Source of the DNA: Mytilus californianus
Lineage: Eukaryota > Mollusca > Bivalvia > Mytilida > Mytilidae
DNA: 64,000 nucleotides
Direction of reading: 5' to 3'
Assembly: GCF_021869535.1 (NCBI RefSeq)
Contig: NW_026262581.1
Span: 100,182,271 to 100,246,270 of the forward strand
Position 1 is the stretch's first letter. Every line of letters begins with the position of its first letter. The position numbers and the translations under genes were made by a program. Shown in pieces: positions 48,901-55,559 of the stretch. The notes under the pieces were generated by a model. The model had not been told where the DNA came from. It saw nothing but the letters and a program-made list of their open reading frames with translations, and made no database searches.

Positions 48901-51900
48901 CTTTTTTTTTTTCTTTTAAAATTTTCCATTTTAAGTTGGTTATTTCTGATTTATATTTAAAAGCAAATAATAATGATATGGTAGGAGATACACACTAAAC
49001 AGGATGTGTAAATTATTATATAATAAGTATTGTGCAATAGCAAGAAATTTTCAATTGCACAGTATTGCACAATAGCAAGAAATCTTCAATTGCACAGTAT
49101 TGCGCAATAGCAAGAAATCTTCAATTGCACAGTATTGCGCAATAGCAAGAAATATCCAATAGCACAATATTGCGCAATAGCAAGAAATTGTCAATTGTAC
49201 AGTATTGCGCAATAGCAAGAAATATTCAATTGCACAGTATTGTGCAAAAGAAGATACTTCGTATAAATTGCTTATTTCTTGATCAATTTCAATGGGGTTT
49301 TTTTCTTGAATTCTTGGGGTTCTTTAATATGCTGAATCTAACCGTGTATTAAGTTTTTGGATTTTGGGCCCCGTTTTTAAATTGGTCCACATTGAGGTCC
49401 AAAGGGTCCAAAATTTAACTTTGTTTGATTTCATCAAAAATTGAATTATTGGGGTTCTTTGATATGCCGAATCTAACTGTGTATTTAGATTCTTAATTTT
49501 TGGTTCCATTTTCAAATTGGTCTACATAAAGGTCCAAAGGGTCCAAAATTAAACTTAGTTTGATTTTAACAAAAATTGAATTTTTAGGGTTCTTTGATAT
49601 GCTGAATCTAAACATGTATTTAGATTTTTGATTATGGGCCCAGTTTTCAAGTTGGTCCAAATCGGGGTCCAAAATTAAACTTTGTTTGATTTCAACAAAA
49701 ATTGAATATATTGGGTTCTTTGATATGCTGAATCTAACCATGTATTTAGATTTTTGATTTTTGGGCCCCGTTATCAACTTTGTCCACATTGAGATCAAAA
49801 GGGTCCAAAATTAAACTTTGTTTGATTTCATCAAAAATTGAATTCTTGGGGTTCTTTGATATGCTGAATCTAACCATGTATTTAGATTTTGGATATTGGA
49901 CCATAATAGGTGAATGTCCAATTTAAAATTTTTAAGTTCTTAGACCACATTCATTCTGTGTCAGAAAACTATGCTGTGTCAAATATTTAATCACAATCCA
50001 AATTCAGAGCTGTATCAAGCTTGAATGTTGTGTCCATACTTGCCCCAACTGTTCAGGGTTCGACCTCTGCGGTCGTATCAAGCTGCGCCCTGCGGAGCAT
50101 TTTATTAAATGTTTATTCAGTAAAATTAAACCAATATTTTTAATGGCTAGGAATGTTTCTAATTTATTCTTTCATCTTTGATCTGATTAGCAGGCATACC
50201 TTCTAACAATGATTATTAGATTAGGTAGAAAGATAAATGATTATTGTCAGTACCTTATTGCTTAAATAGTGTAAGTGTGGAAAAAGTTAATTTTAAGGAG
50301 TTGTGAAGATTTGATAACAGATGATAACAATTTTTTGTTTTCACAAACCTAGAGTAAAAGATAAAACTGTTTGAGTATCAAAATTTCATAATTAAAAAAA
50401 TGATAAACACCTCAAGTAAAATGTATGTTTATCAAATAAAAATATTAATTACTTTTTAAGCAACAGTTCTGTATTTCTGTTTCAGAAAAGGAACAAACCT
50501 AAAGAAGCTCCCAGGGTACCAAAGTCTGCACCATTCTTTATACCAACTATAGCAGGACTTGAACCTAAATTTGCCAGTATTAAAGATGATACTGAAAAAG
50601 AGGTAGGATTGTTTGTAGCATATGTATTTTGATTGATTGAGATGATTACCTACACAAAGTCTATAAATTAATTGATTAATTGATTTTTGGCTTGAATTAG
50701 ATGATAAGTTTGATTTGTCATGGCAGATCATATTTAAGACAAAACACATTTTTCTTATCTCTATAGTTGATTCATGGCAGGGAAAGCTTTGACATTAATA
50801 TTCCCAAAAGCTTATGGAGATGTTCCATCATGTGCATGAAGCATCTGGAAACAGAATTTTTATAACATCTTTGCTAATTAATACAAGCTGGGTCTGAAAA
50901 TAAATGTTTCACCATACAAAGACAACAGTTTTGGTTCATTAAAAGGATGACAGGTCTGATTCATAACAAGGATGACAGGTCTGATTCATAACAAGGATGA
51001 CAGGTCTGATTCATAACAAGGATGACAGGTCTGATTCATAACAAGGATGACAGGTCTAATTCATTACAAGGATGACAGGTCTGATTCATTACAAGGATGA
51101 CAGGTCTGATTCATTACAGGGATGGCAGGTCTAATTCATTACAAGGATGACATGTCTGATTCATTACAAGGATGACATGTCTGATTCATTACAAGGATGA
51201 CAGGTCTAATTCATTACAAGGATGACAGGTCTTATTCATTACAAGGACGACAGGTCTGATTCATAAGAAGGATGACAAGTCTGATTCATAACAAAGATGA
51301 CAGGTCTAATTCATTACAAGGAAGACAGGTCTGATTCATTACAATGATGACAGGTCTGTTCCATTACAGTGATGACATGTCTAATTCATTACAAGCATGA
51401 CAGATCTGATTCATAACAAGGATGACAGGTCTGATCCATTACAGAGTTGACAGGTCTGATTCATTACAAGGATGACAGGTCTTATTCTTAACAAGAATGA
51501 CAGATCTGATTCATTACAGGGATGACAGGTCTGATCCATTTCAAGGATGATAGGTCTGATGTATTACAAGGAGGACAGATCTGATTCATTATATGAAGGA
51601 CAGGCCTGATACATTACGAGAAAGACTTTTTAAGCTTTTTTTTTTTTTGCTTAACAGCTGGCTTTGCTAGTGATACTCCAAATATGACACAAAAACTAAA
51701 ATCAACTCTTGCTTTTCTATCTGTAATTGTGCACTTAACTAGTATCAAATGTGGTGGAAGCAGTACTTTAATTTTAATGTCCCTTTTAAGAATATGTTTT
51801 ATAACCTAAGCCACCCAACCAGTAAAATTTCCATTTGAAATTATAAAAATTATGAGGCAAATTATGGAAAAAATTTAATTGAATCTTTGTTTTGGTCTAG

Positions 51901-54900
51901 TATTTTTTGCTGATATGTTTGACTTTTGTTTTTTAATCAACCTGTCTGTCTGCAAATATGTTTATTGATTTGGAACAGTTTTGACCTACTACATAATTGG
52001 ATACATAAAGAGCTGCTCAACAAACGCCTCCTATGTTTTGTGCTCGTAGAGTTCCCTTAAGTGGATACCAGATGGTATGCAGGGTTGTCAGATAAAAAAA
52101 TAAATACCACTAAATTGACAACAATACTTAAGAAAACTGCATCTTTATTGGTCGACATGTTTCACCGATTAGATCGGTGTCTTCAGGACAAAATATAAAG
52201 GGGTTCTAATTTCTTATACTTTGTCCTGAAGACGCCGATCTAATCGGTGAATCATGTCGACCAATAAAAGATGCAGTTTTCTTAAGTGTTGTTGTCAATT
52301 TAGCGATAATTGGATACAGTACACTTAAAGATTTTCTCATCTGAAACAATTAGATCTGTATCATCCATGGGTGACATTTCAAAATTTTATCTAGTAATAT
52401 GACCTGGTGAACAACAATGCAGAATATGATTTCATCTTCATAATAACATTGAACAACTGTGTTTCCAAAGAAAGAATTATAATGCTGGGCTCTTATAATG
52501 AAACCATAGAAATAACTTCTTGTTCTTAAACCTGTTTTGGAATTTTTTTCCCACTTGAGAATTACGTGAAGAAATCTTCGAAATACTGTAAATAACAAAT
52601 AAAATGGTTTGACTAGGTCTACTTGTTTAGAACTGTTTTATTACTCCTAATGCTTAAATAGATGGGACAATTTGACATTTAATCTTATGATATAACATTT
52701 ATTTTGTAGACAAAATCCAGGATTAGTATTGGTAATCTAGAACCTCTGTCAGAGTTGGGGAAGGCATTGACTGCTGATGATTTAGATTGTAAGTAATATT
52801 TTATACAACTTTTTTACATTTTGTTTTGTTTGTTTCACTTTGTTTGATGTTTGATCCACATTTTTAGATATATAAACTCCTATTATAGGTCTGTTTTTCT
52901 ACTTTTTTCAAAACACCTGAATGGTTTGTGAAGGTATTTATGTTTAGTATTATCTTCTTAGTAAATTCAAGTACCCTGCTCTTTGAAAACTACTGCATCA
53001 GTGTGTTTAAACCAATGAGTCCTATAGAAATGTTTTTTTTCTTCAGTGATTTAGTTATTAAAACAGCAATAACTCATATGAGGGGCGGGAGGACCTTTTT
53101 GGGGAAGTCGGGATTGGGCCTTTATATTGCGGGAATTCGGGATTGGACCTTAATTTTTATAGGAATTTGGAATTTACACCTATCAGGACTCTGGAATTAA
53201 TAATAATTTTTTTGGTATCCTGGAAAGAATGTTTTAATTTTTTCGGGAATTCGGGATGATACCCCCTCCTACCACCCCTCTCATATGCATCAATGATACA
53301 AGTGCTAAAGAAATGAATTGGATATGATTTTTTTAAAAGCTCTTTAACAAGTTAAACACATATCTGATAGTGTTTTTATTTCATTCACTAAGCATCTTAT
53401 CAAATACATGCACTACCATGTTTATTTTTGTTATTGTTAGATGACAAAATACTAAACAGATTCAAGGAATTAGGACCATCTGCTATTGACCTTGAAATAA
53501 GGTCATTATCACCAGAAGGAGGAGGATCTTTAGAAGCCATGGAAAGATTCTTAATGTTCTGTAATCACATCCTTTATTCTAAAAATAACTTTGAACTAAT
53601 TAATGCATACCTAGGACTTTTTCTTAAGGTAAGAATAGAACAGAAGCATTGTCCAATTTTTTTATTATGCCCCCCGCTGTAGGCAACAAGGGCATTAAGT
53701 GTTACCCTTGACCGTCCATCTTTCTGTCTTTCCAGAACAGGGGCATTTGTGTCCTCAGACGCATTCTTATTTTATTGTCTATTTGAAATATTTGCGGAAC
53801 ATACAGGACATCTATAGACCATCATACTGTGTTCATCAATATAAATCATGTGTTAAGCTCAAATACCCATGAACAAGTTATGTGTTATTTAAGGTCAAGA
53901 TTCAGTCTTCAGCAATATATTTCATGTTTCAAGCTCTAAATACCCATGAGCAAGTTATGTATAAACTAGGGTCAAGGTACAGTCTTCAGCAAAATATATA
54001 TCATATGTCAAGCTTTAAATACCCATGAGCAAGTTATGTATAAATTCAGGTCAAAGTACAGTCTTCAGCAATATATTTCATGTGTCAAGCTCTAAATACC
54101 CATGAGCAAGTTATGTATAAACTAGGGTGAAGGTACAGTCTTCAGCAATATATATGATGTGTCAAGCTATAAATACCCATGAGCAAGTAATGTATAAATT
54201 AAGTTCAAGGTACAGTTTTTAGCAATATATGTCATGTGTCAAGCTCAAATATCAATGAGCAAGTTATGTATGATTTAACAGAGACTACCAAAAATATAAC
54301 ACCTAATTCTAGGACAAAACACAGATATTACTGAAGACAATCACTGACAAAGATCCTGATTGTGGAAATAATTACTTTTGTATAAAATTGTTTATTATAT
54401 CTTTATAAGTAAATACAGGTAAATTGTATGTGTATTAGGATCAATGGCTATTGTACTGTATCAGCCATCCATGATGATATCGATATAAGTCACGGCTGCA
54501 AAGGCTTTATCACACCCCTAATCTATTTAACGTCACATCATCGACATCAGTCACAGTTGCAAAGGCTTTATCAAACCCCTAATCTGTATTAGATCATGTC
54601 ACGTAAAAAACATCTACTTGAGGTATATAATGAAGTGTATATGATATGTCTTTTTCAATATTACACACCGCGTCAACCCTCAAATAATATTATATTGGTG
54701 TCTCAGGTTGATGCTGATGTGATATTGAAAAAGCCATATGATATTCTCTATATATTTCGAGTTATTTTTAAATAAATAATTTTTTATTTTTGTATTTCAG
54801 GTACATGGTGATACTATAGCTAGCAATCCTACATTGTGTTCAGTATTAGAAACTTTAAGTTCGTGCCATTTAGAGACATGGAGAAATTTACAAGATTTAT

Positions 54901-54950
54901 TTACACAAAACACTTGTATGGTCAATTATCTAAGAACAGCCACTCTTTAA
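24827..54950 (+). CDS. WDR36: WDR36/UTP21, small-subunit processome WD-repeat protein, 20 coding exons
   Basis: Nucleolar component of the UTP-B (Pwp2) complex for 18S rRNA processing. Exons joining in frame: 24827-24967, 27144-27171, 30882-30982, 31607-31724, 32677-32864, 33588-33720, 34275-34450, 34952-35072, 35550-35699, 37199-37356, 38076-38190, 40534-40699, 42032-42140, 43985-44064, 46866-47074, 47963-48117, 50486-50602, 52710-52788, 53441-53628, 54801-54950. Total 2682 nt, 893 residues plus stop, about the length of vertebrate WDR36. Residues 1-640 are WD repeats forming two propellers (VWDIHS, LQLWNIK, IALWDLE, VWIFDQP, VKFWKFK, VRTWDLP, VYLWSN). About 640-893 is the Utp21-specific C-terminal domain (SPEQLSDELITLSLLP, NLLNLDIIKKRNKPK, RSLSPEGGG). 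Every junction has GT/AG and matching phase, with no stop or frameshift. Introns are rich in repeats. Several residues unlike human occur but no motif is lost. Confidence 0.97.
24968..27143 (+). other. WDR36 intron 1
   Basis: AT-rich intron of 2.2 kb. A minus-strand frame of about 80 codons (24997-25242) has no recognisable motif and is not credited. No clear repeats shared with the rest of the window. Confidence 0.5.
27144..27171 (+). CDS. WDR36: WDR36 exon 2, 28-nt microexon
   Basis: Acceptor TATTTTCAG and donor ATCA/GTAAGT. It encodes CSKLGIVSI plus the first base of Ser. It is required to connect exon 1 (phase 0) with exon 3 (needs one base) and matches the QKLSLVAVS position of the human protein. 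Confidence 0.93.
27261..27587. mobile_element. Possible small hAT-like element in WDR36 intron 2
   Basis: The left end CAGTGTTCTAGCTAGGATTT and the right end CACTAGTTAGGACACTG form an imperfect terminal inverted repeat (13 of 15 bases). CAGTG-type ends are usual for hAT elements. No 8-bp duplication could be seen, so it may be old or misjudged. Interior is non-coding. Confidence 0.4.
28004..28011 (+). repeat. 8-bp target duplication of the hAT-like element, left
   Basis: GCAATCAT precedes the terminal CAAGGTTGG and recurs exactly at 30834-30841. Joining across it rebuilds the dispersed-repeat motif TTGGCAATCATACCACAT. Confidence 0.88.
28012..30833. mobile_element. hAT-like non-autonomous element in WDR36 intron 2
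   Basis: Ends CAAGGTTGGGCGGTAAATAC and, inverted, CAAGGTTGGCAAAAAAGCGG. Further internal inverted matches are GGTCAATACTGGCAAATACTG and TCGATTGAAATTTT. The exact 8-bp duplication and the TIR type suggest hAT. No transposase is visible. A composite repeat (locus IV) sits inside it at 28128-29830. It landed in a copy of the dispersed TCATTGGCAATCATACCACA repeat. Confidence 0.8.
28128..29830 (-). mobile_element. Composite repeat element, locus IV, inverted and rearranged
   Basis: Begins at the inverted end module (TTTTGCGGTCGTATATTGGT, lacking one hairpin arm). Two R1 units lie at 28240-28540, a half palindromic MITE at 28873-28903, G-runs at 29328-29390, and the inverted start module at about 29655-29820 (CCCCAACTGTTCAGGGTTGG ... 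GGCGAAGCAATTTATT). It is nested in the hAT-like element. Confidence 0.65.
30834..30841 (+). repeat. 8-bp target duplication of the hAT-like element, right
   Basis: GCAATCAT, identical to 28004-28011. Confidence 0.88.
30882..30982 (+). CDS. WDR36: WDR36 exon 3
   Basis: Acceptor CTCTTGTAG and donor AAACAG/GTAAAT. Encodes NTHQDDISCLAVDANLVF and NKVQAFQRGKQ, equivalent to human DICCMAADGRLVFAAYGNVFSAF. Confidence 0.95.
31607..31724 (+). CDS. WDR36: WDR36 exon 4
   Basis: Encodes YEGHEYPVHLLLPFGNHLIS then VDTDSNVKVWDIHSE. The GH...WD spacing is a WD repeat. Acceptor TTTCAG, donor GAGG/GTAGGA, phase 1 out. Confidence 0.96.
31763..32020 (-). mobile_element. tRNA-derived SINE
   Basis: On the minus strand it begins GGGTGGCCGAGTGGTCTAAG, a tRNA-Ser/Leu-like head with an A box (TGGCCGAGTGG). 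Further on is GGTTGTGAATATGAATCCCG, resembling a degenerate B box. It ends GGCGTTAAACACCAATCAAT with a TCAA repeat tail. This is a pol III SINE of the kind common in bivalves. It lies in WDR36 intron 4, antisense. Confidence 0.85.
32677..32864 (+). CDS. WDR36: WDR36 exon 5
   Basis: Encodes HPHTYLNKLVLGSKQGTLQL, WNIKQDKMLYVFEGWNS and VTCLEQ. Almost identical in pattern to human ILHPSTYLNKILLGSEQGSL. Acceptor TTTCCTAG, donor GAGCAG/GTAGTT. Confidence 0.97.
32913..33120 (-). repeat. Inverted copy of the dispersed TGCCAATGAGACA repeat
   Basis: GGTATGATTGCCAATGAGAC opens the copy, followed by CAACACACAGCCTTCAACAA and AAGGCCCTGCAATGACAAC. This is the complement of the repeat at 4850-5188. It lies in WDR36 intron 5. 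Confidence 0.65.
33150..33228. mobile_element. 79-bp near-perfect palindrome (MITE-like)
   Basis: CAGTCTGACTAAAGCCAGCC pairs with GGCTGGCTTTTGTCAGACTG; the inner arms TTATCCACTT and AAGTGGATA also pair, leaving a loop of about 12 nt. Flanks GATATAGG and GACATAGG are similar, possibly a worn 8-bp duplication. Confidence 0.65.
33588..33720 (+). CDS. WDR36: WDR36 exon 6
   Basis: Encodes SPAMDVIAIGLADGQIIIHN, then LKFDETVMKFRQDWGPVTTI and SFRT. KFRQDWGP is diagnostic of WDR36. Acceptor TTTTCAG, donor AACAG/GTATAT. Confidence 0.97.
34275..34450 (+). CDS. WDR36: WDR36 exon 7
   Basis: Encodes DGHPMMVTGSTIGHIALWDL, RDAHAGSVVGMQCLP and MVTNAADNSLK, matching human DGHPVMAAGSPCGHIGLWDL. Donor AAAG/GTAATA, phase 0. 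Confidence 0.97.
34952..35072 (+). CDS. WDR36: WDR36 exon 8
   Basis: Encodes VWIFDQPDGGGRLLRQRSGH and SAPPNKVQHYDNNGKNILSA. IWIFD and GRLL...GHSAP are conserved family signatures. Acceptor TTTTGAAG, donor GCAG/GTAGTG. Confidence 0.96.
35550..35699 (+). CDS. WDR36: WDR36 exon 9
   Basis: Encodes GQDSTLRSFSVIHDKHNKSL then a lysine-rich stretch (KKESKKTGLKKD) and MMPPITQFSS. Matches human QDGTLQSFSTVHEKFNKSLG. Donor TCAG/GTAAGG, phase 1. Confidence 0.96.
36091..36473 (+). pseudogene. LINE-type retrotransposon ORF2 C-terminal remnant
   Basis: A frame of about 126 codons with no ATG of its own. LSKFRTSNHSLPIEKGR and a C-x2-C ... H-x4-C cluster (CSICQNGDVGDDYHYIFVC) are typical of the C-terminal end of non-LTR retrotransposon polyproteins. 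The reverse transcriptase and endonuclease parts are missing, so it is 5'-truncated. It lies in sense orientation in WDR36 intron 9. A TTTTCAG directly precedes it and keeps frame with exon 9. Confidence 0.7.
36536..36640. mobile_element. Hairpin with hammerhead-ribozyme-like cores on both strands
   Basis: Plus strand: CTGATGA at 36566-36572, a CGAT/ATCG stem, GAAA at 36589-36592 and GTC at 36596-36598, with GGTC before and GACT after able to pair as stem I. Minus strand: CTGATGA (36562-36556) and GAAA (36539-36536) around GCCGATCTAATCGGC. The following GTTGTTGTCAATCTAGTGGT and TGACAACCCTGC recur at 52050-52306. Hammerheads of this minimal type are known from Penelope-like retroelements; activity is not shown. 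Confidence 0.5.
37199..37356 (+). CDS. WDR36: WDR36 exon 10
   Basis: Encodes DTSRQSDWDNIAACHRGKCL, TTWSYQRSTMGTHKL and LFDEDPKLKLATAL, equivalent to human ESDWDGIIACHQGKLSCSTW. Acceptor TTTGACAG, donor TTG/GTATGA. Confidence 0.96.
38076..38190 (+). CDS. WDR36: WDR36 exon 11
   Basis: Encodes CTDISPCGNFVVIGYSTGHV and DKYNLQSAIHRGCYGE, matching human DITSCGNFAVIGLSSGTVDVYNMQSGIHRG. Donor TATAG/GTAAGG, phase 1. Confidence 0.97.
38438..40003 (-). mobile_element. Composite repeat element, locus V, inverted
   Basis: In WDR36 intron 11. Starts at the inverted end module (TTTATACAACCGCAAAAATT, then TTTTTGGTCGTATATTGGTA, ACGTTGGCGTCGTCGTCG). Six to seven R1 units run from 38560 to 39745 with alternate units most alike, suggesting a two-unit amplification step. 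The poly-T junction is at 39780-39800 and the inverted start module at 39880-40003 (CCCCAACTGTTCAGGGTTCG ... GCGGAGCATTTTATTA). Confidence 0.75.
40534..40699 (+). CDS. WDR36: WDR36 exon 12
   Basis: Encodes AHNCSVRGIAIDGLNQITIT, AGLDGEVKFWKFKQKNLIDT and ISDILLHRE. GIAIDGLNQ and KFWKFK match human GVAVDGLNQ and KFWNFK. Donor AAAG/GTAAGG, phase 2. Confidence 0.97.
40700..42031 (+). other. WDR36 intron 12
   Basis: AT-rich intron of 1.3 kb with several chance frames of 60 to 80 codons and no recognised element. Confidence 0.5.
42032..42140 (+). CDS. WDR36: WDR36 exon 13
   Basis: Encodes SMLAVSLDDFRIMIIDTDTR and KIVRTFQGHHNAVTDM. Human has LALDDFSISVLDIETRKIVREFSGH. Acceptor AATTTATAG, donor ATG/GTAAGA. 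Confidence 0.97.
42280..43115 (+). repeat. Degenerate tandem repeat, about 180-bp unit, 4 copies
   Basis: In intron 13. Units share CTTGCCAGATTTTTATTAAA, TATATCAGCAATGTCTTGGA, AATCAGTGCCAATCA and GGAGTTATGTCCTTTG. The same family recurs at 57800-58330, where it is preceded by GTCCCCAGCCCAACGCGTTA. Confidence 0.65.
43985..44064 (+). CDS. WDR36: WDR36 exon 14
   Basis: Encodes TFSPDARWLITASMDSTVRT and WDLPTGK, a canonical WD repeat (human AFSPDGRWLISAAMDCSIRTWDLPSG). Donor GGAAA/GTATGT, phase 2. Confidence 0.97.
44258..45970. mobile_element. Inverted-end element with 132-bp tandem core in intron 14
   Basis: Left end AAGTCTCCCAAACGAAGTTT (itself a hairpin with GGGAAGACTT). Right end is inverted: GAGCTTCGTTTGGGAGACTT at 45919-45938. 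Between about 44630 and 45835 are nine to ten tandem units of roughly 132 bp containing GGGTTAGTCCCCAGGGGTC, AAGTTCTAATATCTTGTAA and CAAGATCCCCACCCCTAAAC. Minus-strand frames are open across units because 132 is a multiple of three. No gene. Confidence 0.7.
46866..47074 (+). CDS. WDR36: WDR36 exon 15
   Basis: Encodes LIDCFLVSSAATSLSLSPTG, DFLATSHVDDIGVYLWSN and TFVSLRPLPEDYEPD. SPTGDFLATSHVD and SLRPLP are near-identical to human. It marks the transition to the Utp21 C-terminal domain. Donor AAGG/GTGAGT. Confidence 0.97.
47520..47820 (+). repeat. Dispersed repeat GCCCCACCTATGATAGTAGAGGGGCAT
   Basis: In intron 15. TGCCCCACCTATGATAGTAG and GGGGCATTATGTTTTTCCGT open the copy, then TCGTTCGTCCGTCCATCCAT. 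It closes GGGGCATCCGTGTACTATGG. Truncated relatives lie at 53667-53775 and 55160-55200. I recognise it as a high-copy bivalve repeat of unknown class. Confidence 0.6.
47963..48117 (+). CDS. WDR36: WDR36 exon 16
   Basis: Opens with an acidic stretch (TDEEDEKDDIDMDDYE) then SPEQLSDELITLSLLPNSRW and QNLLNLDIIK. Human is SPEQLNEQLVTLSLLPESRWKNLLNLDVIK. Donor AAG/GTGTGT. Confidence 0.97.
48163..50104 (-). mobile_element. Composite repeat element, locus VI, inverted
   Basis: In WDR36 intron 16. Inverted end module at 48163-48250 (TTTATACGACCGCAAAAATT, hairpin partner TTTTTTGGTCGTATATTGG). Three to four R1 units at 48265-48835, poly-T junction 48870-48925, a tandem repeat at 49015-49250, about five inverted R2 units at 49255-49905, and the inverted start module at 49930-50104. 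Together with locus II it shows the full order start, R2, R1, end. Confidence 0.78.
49015..49250. repeat. Minisatellite, about 36-bp unit, 6 copies
   Basis: The unit is ATTGCACAGTATTGCGCAAT followed by AGCAAGAAATCTTCA. It lies inside composite locus VI. Related single units occur near 29575-29625 and 56880-56925, so the motif belongs to the composite family and expanded here. Confidence 0.85.
50486..50602 (+). CDS. WDR36: WDR36 exon 17
   Basis: Encodes KRNKPKEAPRVPKSAPFFIP and TIAGLEPKF. Human has KKNKPKEPPKVPKSAPFFIPTIPGL. Acceptor TGTTTCAG, donor GAG/GTAGGA, phase 0. Confidence 0.97.
50935..51625 (+). repeat. 25-bp minisatellite, about 27 copies
   Basis: In intron 17. The unit is AAGGATGACAGGTCTGATTC plus ATTAC. 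Early copies with CATAACAAGG are identical to one another. Later copies diverge (GGACAGATC, TATGAAGGAC). The 25-bp unit is not a multiple of three and no frame runs through it. Confidence 0.93.
52030..52308. mobile_element. Fold-back element with hammerhead-like motifs
   Basis: Arms CTAAATTGACAACAATACTT ... and ... AAGTGTTGTTGTCAATTTAG enclose GTCGACATGTTTCACCGATT inverted against AATCGGTGAATCATGTCGAC. The cores are degraded relative to 36536-36600: CTGAAGA for CTGATGA on both strands, and GAAT for GAAA on the plus strand. The left flank 52040-52095 (inverted GGTATCCACTTAAGGGAACT and TGACAACCCTGC) matches 36660-36720, so both loci belong to one family. Confidence 0.6.
52710..52788 (+). CDS. 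WDR36: WDR36 exon 18
   Basis: Encodes TKSRISIGNLEPLSELGKAL and TADDLD. A less conserved region of the Utp21 domain; phase fits both neighbours. Acceptor TTTTGTAG, donor GATT/GTAAGT. Confidence 0.94.
53441..53628 (+). CDS. WDR36: WDR36 exon 19
   Basis: Encodes YDKILNRFKELGPSAIDLEI, RSLSPEGGGSLEAMERFL and NNFELINAYLGLFLK. Human equivalent is GPSGIETELRSLSPDCGGS. Acceptor TATTGTTAG, donor AAG/GTAAGA. Confidence 0.97.
53860..54290 (+). repeat. Roughly 77-bp tandem repeat, 5 copies
   Basis: In intron 19. The unit contains AATACCCATGAGCAAGTTAT, GGTCAAGGTACAGTCTTCAG and CAATATATTTCATGTGTCAA. It follows a fragment of the GGGGCATT dispersed repeat at 53667-53775. Confidence 0.85.
54801..54950 (+). 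CDS. WDR36: WDR36 exon 20 (terminal)
   Basis: Acceptor TTGTATTTCAG, stop TAA at 54948-54950. Encodes VHGDTIASNPTLCSVLETL, ETWRNLQDLFTQNTCMVNYL and RTATL, matching human ENWTHLQSLFNQSMCILNYLKSALL. An ATTAAA lies at 54966-54971, only 16 nt after the stop. If used, the 3' UTR would be very short. Confidence 0.97.
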   Translation, partial: VHGDTIASNPTLCSVLETLSSCHLETWRNLQDLFTQNTCMVNYLRTATL

Positions 54951-55559
54951 ATTGATTGAATTTTAATTAAAAAATTTGAAAAAAAAACATTTTTGATTAT
55001 TCATTTCAGAAAGTATATGATTCCTCTCAGTCAGATCATCCTCACATTAATAATTGTCAACAACTACAAATATCCACCAATTCATGAATAATTTTACCTC
55101 TGTTTAATGAAGAAGGTCAATTGCAATGTGTTAAGTCATTTAATTTGCTTGTTTTTTTGCCCTGCCTATGATAATAGGGGCATTATGGTTTTCAGGTCTG
55201 TGTCCCACATTAATGCTAAAAATACAGAATGTAATAAAACAACAGAAAGATAACAGAAATCACGAAAAAATGTAGACAGTATAACACACCAAATGAACCT
55301 CAAACACACAACCCCATGGTTAGATGGTGCACAGAGTTGAAAGTGAAGAATTAACCCAACCATCTCTGTTCATCAAGAAATTTAGCTCTTAAACACCAAA
55401 GAACAGAAAGGTTTAATCCATTCCAAAAATTTAAAAACATATTCAAAAGAAAACATGAATCACAAAAAATATTGGACAGTACAAGTGGTTTTTGGTAAGA
55501 GACTTTTGCAGAAGTTGTTGACCTTGGACATGTAGTATAACTTGAAAATTTCATATTCA

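Noticed and set aside
50935-51625. CRISPR-like array
   Set aside because: Units are contiguous with no unique spacers. It is a minisatellite in an intron of an animal gene.
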